16,108 nucleotides of DNA from CAXBNV01 sp963977185 (lineage in GTDB: Bacteria; Pseudomonadota; Gammaproteobacteria; JAGOUU01): contig CAXBNV010000036.1 in NCBI GenBank assembly GCA_963977185.1, forward strand, positions 1 to 16,108. The letters are read 5' to 3'. The notes under the pieces are model-generated. The model was not told where the DNA came from. It searched no databases and saw only the letters and a program-made list of their open reading frames with translations. Every line of letters begins with the position of its first letter. Position 1 is the first letter of the stretch. Below, one piece after another: positions 15,784 to 16,108 of the stretch. Made by a program: the position numbers and the translations under genes.

Positions 15784-16108
15784 ATGTTTAATATAGTTTT
15801 ATATCAACCTGAAATACCACCTAATACTGGGAATATTATAAGATTATGCGCTAATACAGGAGCTAAATTACATCTTATAAAACCATTAGGATTTGAAATT
15901 ACTGATAAGCATTTAAAACGTGCAGGCCTAGATTATCACGAGTTTACTAATCTTAAGATATATGAAAACTATAATGAATTTATAAATTTTTTAGAGTTAG
16001 ACAAAGAAGCCAAACTATACGCCTTAACGACAAAAGGCTCTGATTTATATCAAAATATTAAATATACAATAAATGATTATTTTATCTTTGGCCCAGAAAC
16101 TAGAGGTC
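15784..16108 (+). CDS. trmL: tRNA (cytidine(34)-2'-O)-methyltransferase, 5' part
   Basis: TrmL is a SPOUT-class methyltransferase that 2'-O-methylates the wobble base of certain leucine tRNAs. The visible 108 residues contain the family N-terminus MFNIVLYQPEIPPNTGNIIR, RLCANTGAKLH, the GFEITDKHLKRAGLDYHEF stretch, ALTTKG and the start of the cofactor knot FGPETRG. The remaining third, including the C-terminal knot, lies beyond the window. The frame is open to the edge. The order of motifs follows E. coli TrmL closely, and no alternative SpoU family member fits as well because of the short N-terminus. Confidence 0.95.
   Translation, partial: MFNIVLYQPEIPPNTGNIIRLCANTGAKLHLIKPLGFEITDKHLKRAGLDYHEFTNLKIYENYNEFINFLELDKEAKLYALTTKGSDLYQNIKYTINDYFIFGPETRG

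Overview
This is a very AT-rich bacterial window (G+C looks like roughly a quarter to 30%; I did not count it). The conserved genes are gammaproteobacterial in character: a three-gene arginine succinyltransferase cluster (astA-astD-astB), folD, and the start of trmL. TrmL and FolD closely resemble the E. coli proteins from memory, and FolD has its catalytic residues at the E. coli positions. Low G+C, large family proteins of no recognised function and a eukaryotic-like protein kinase suggest a host-associated, possibly intracellular lineage (Legionellales- or Francisella-like). That placement is inference.

The left part (1-6774) is accessory. It holds two tandem, same-strand paralogues of a large soluble protein with no recognised domain (copy 1, 1-1450, cut by the window edge; copy 2, 1571-4099, 842 aa). 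Each copy has the same promoter and ribosome-binding block. A 334-bp stretch is base-for-base identical between the copies although the flanks are clearly diverged, which looks like gene conversion. Next comes a small repeat-bearing protein (4371-4931) with six hexapeptide repeats and two octapeptide repeats. Divergent from it is a 529-aa Ser/Thr-kinase-like protein with an extra C-terminal region (5185-6774). Together they look like an effector or host-interaction island, but no secretion signal or secretion machinery is visible here.

The middle part has folD on the + strand converging on a 1277-aa signal-peptide-bearing RHS/YD-repeat protein on the - strand. The two stop codons overlap by 8 bp in the palindrome TTAATTAA. 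The RHS protein stops right after its core-terminal motif, so it has no variable toxin tip.

The right part is the catabolic cluster astA-astD-astB on the - strand, for arginine to N-succinylarginine (AstA), to N-succinylornithine plus ammonia and CO2 (AstB), and for oxidation of succinylglutamate semialdehyde (AstD). The aminotransferase (AstC) and succinylglutamate desuccinylase (AstE) that complete the pathway are not in the cluster. astA is divergent from trmL, which runs off the right edge. No tRNA, rRNA, CRISPR array or insertion sequence was seen. No gene-free stretch exceeds 300 bp; the longest are 4100-4370 and 4932-5184.
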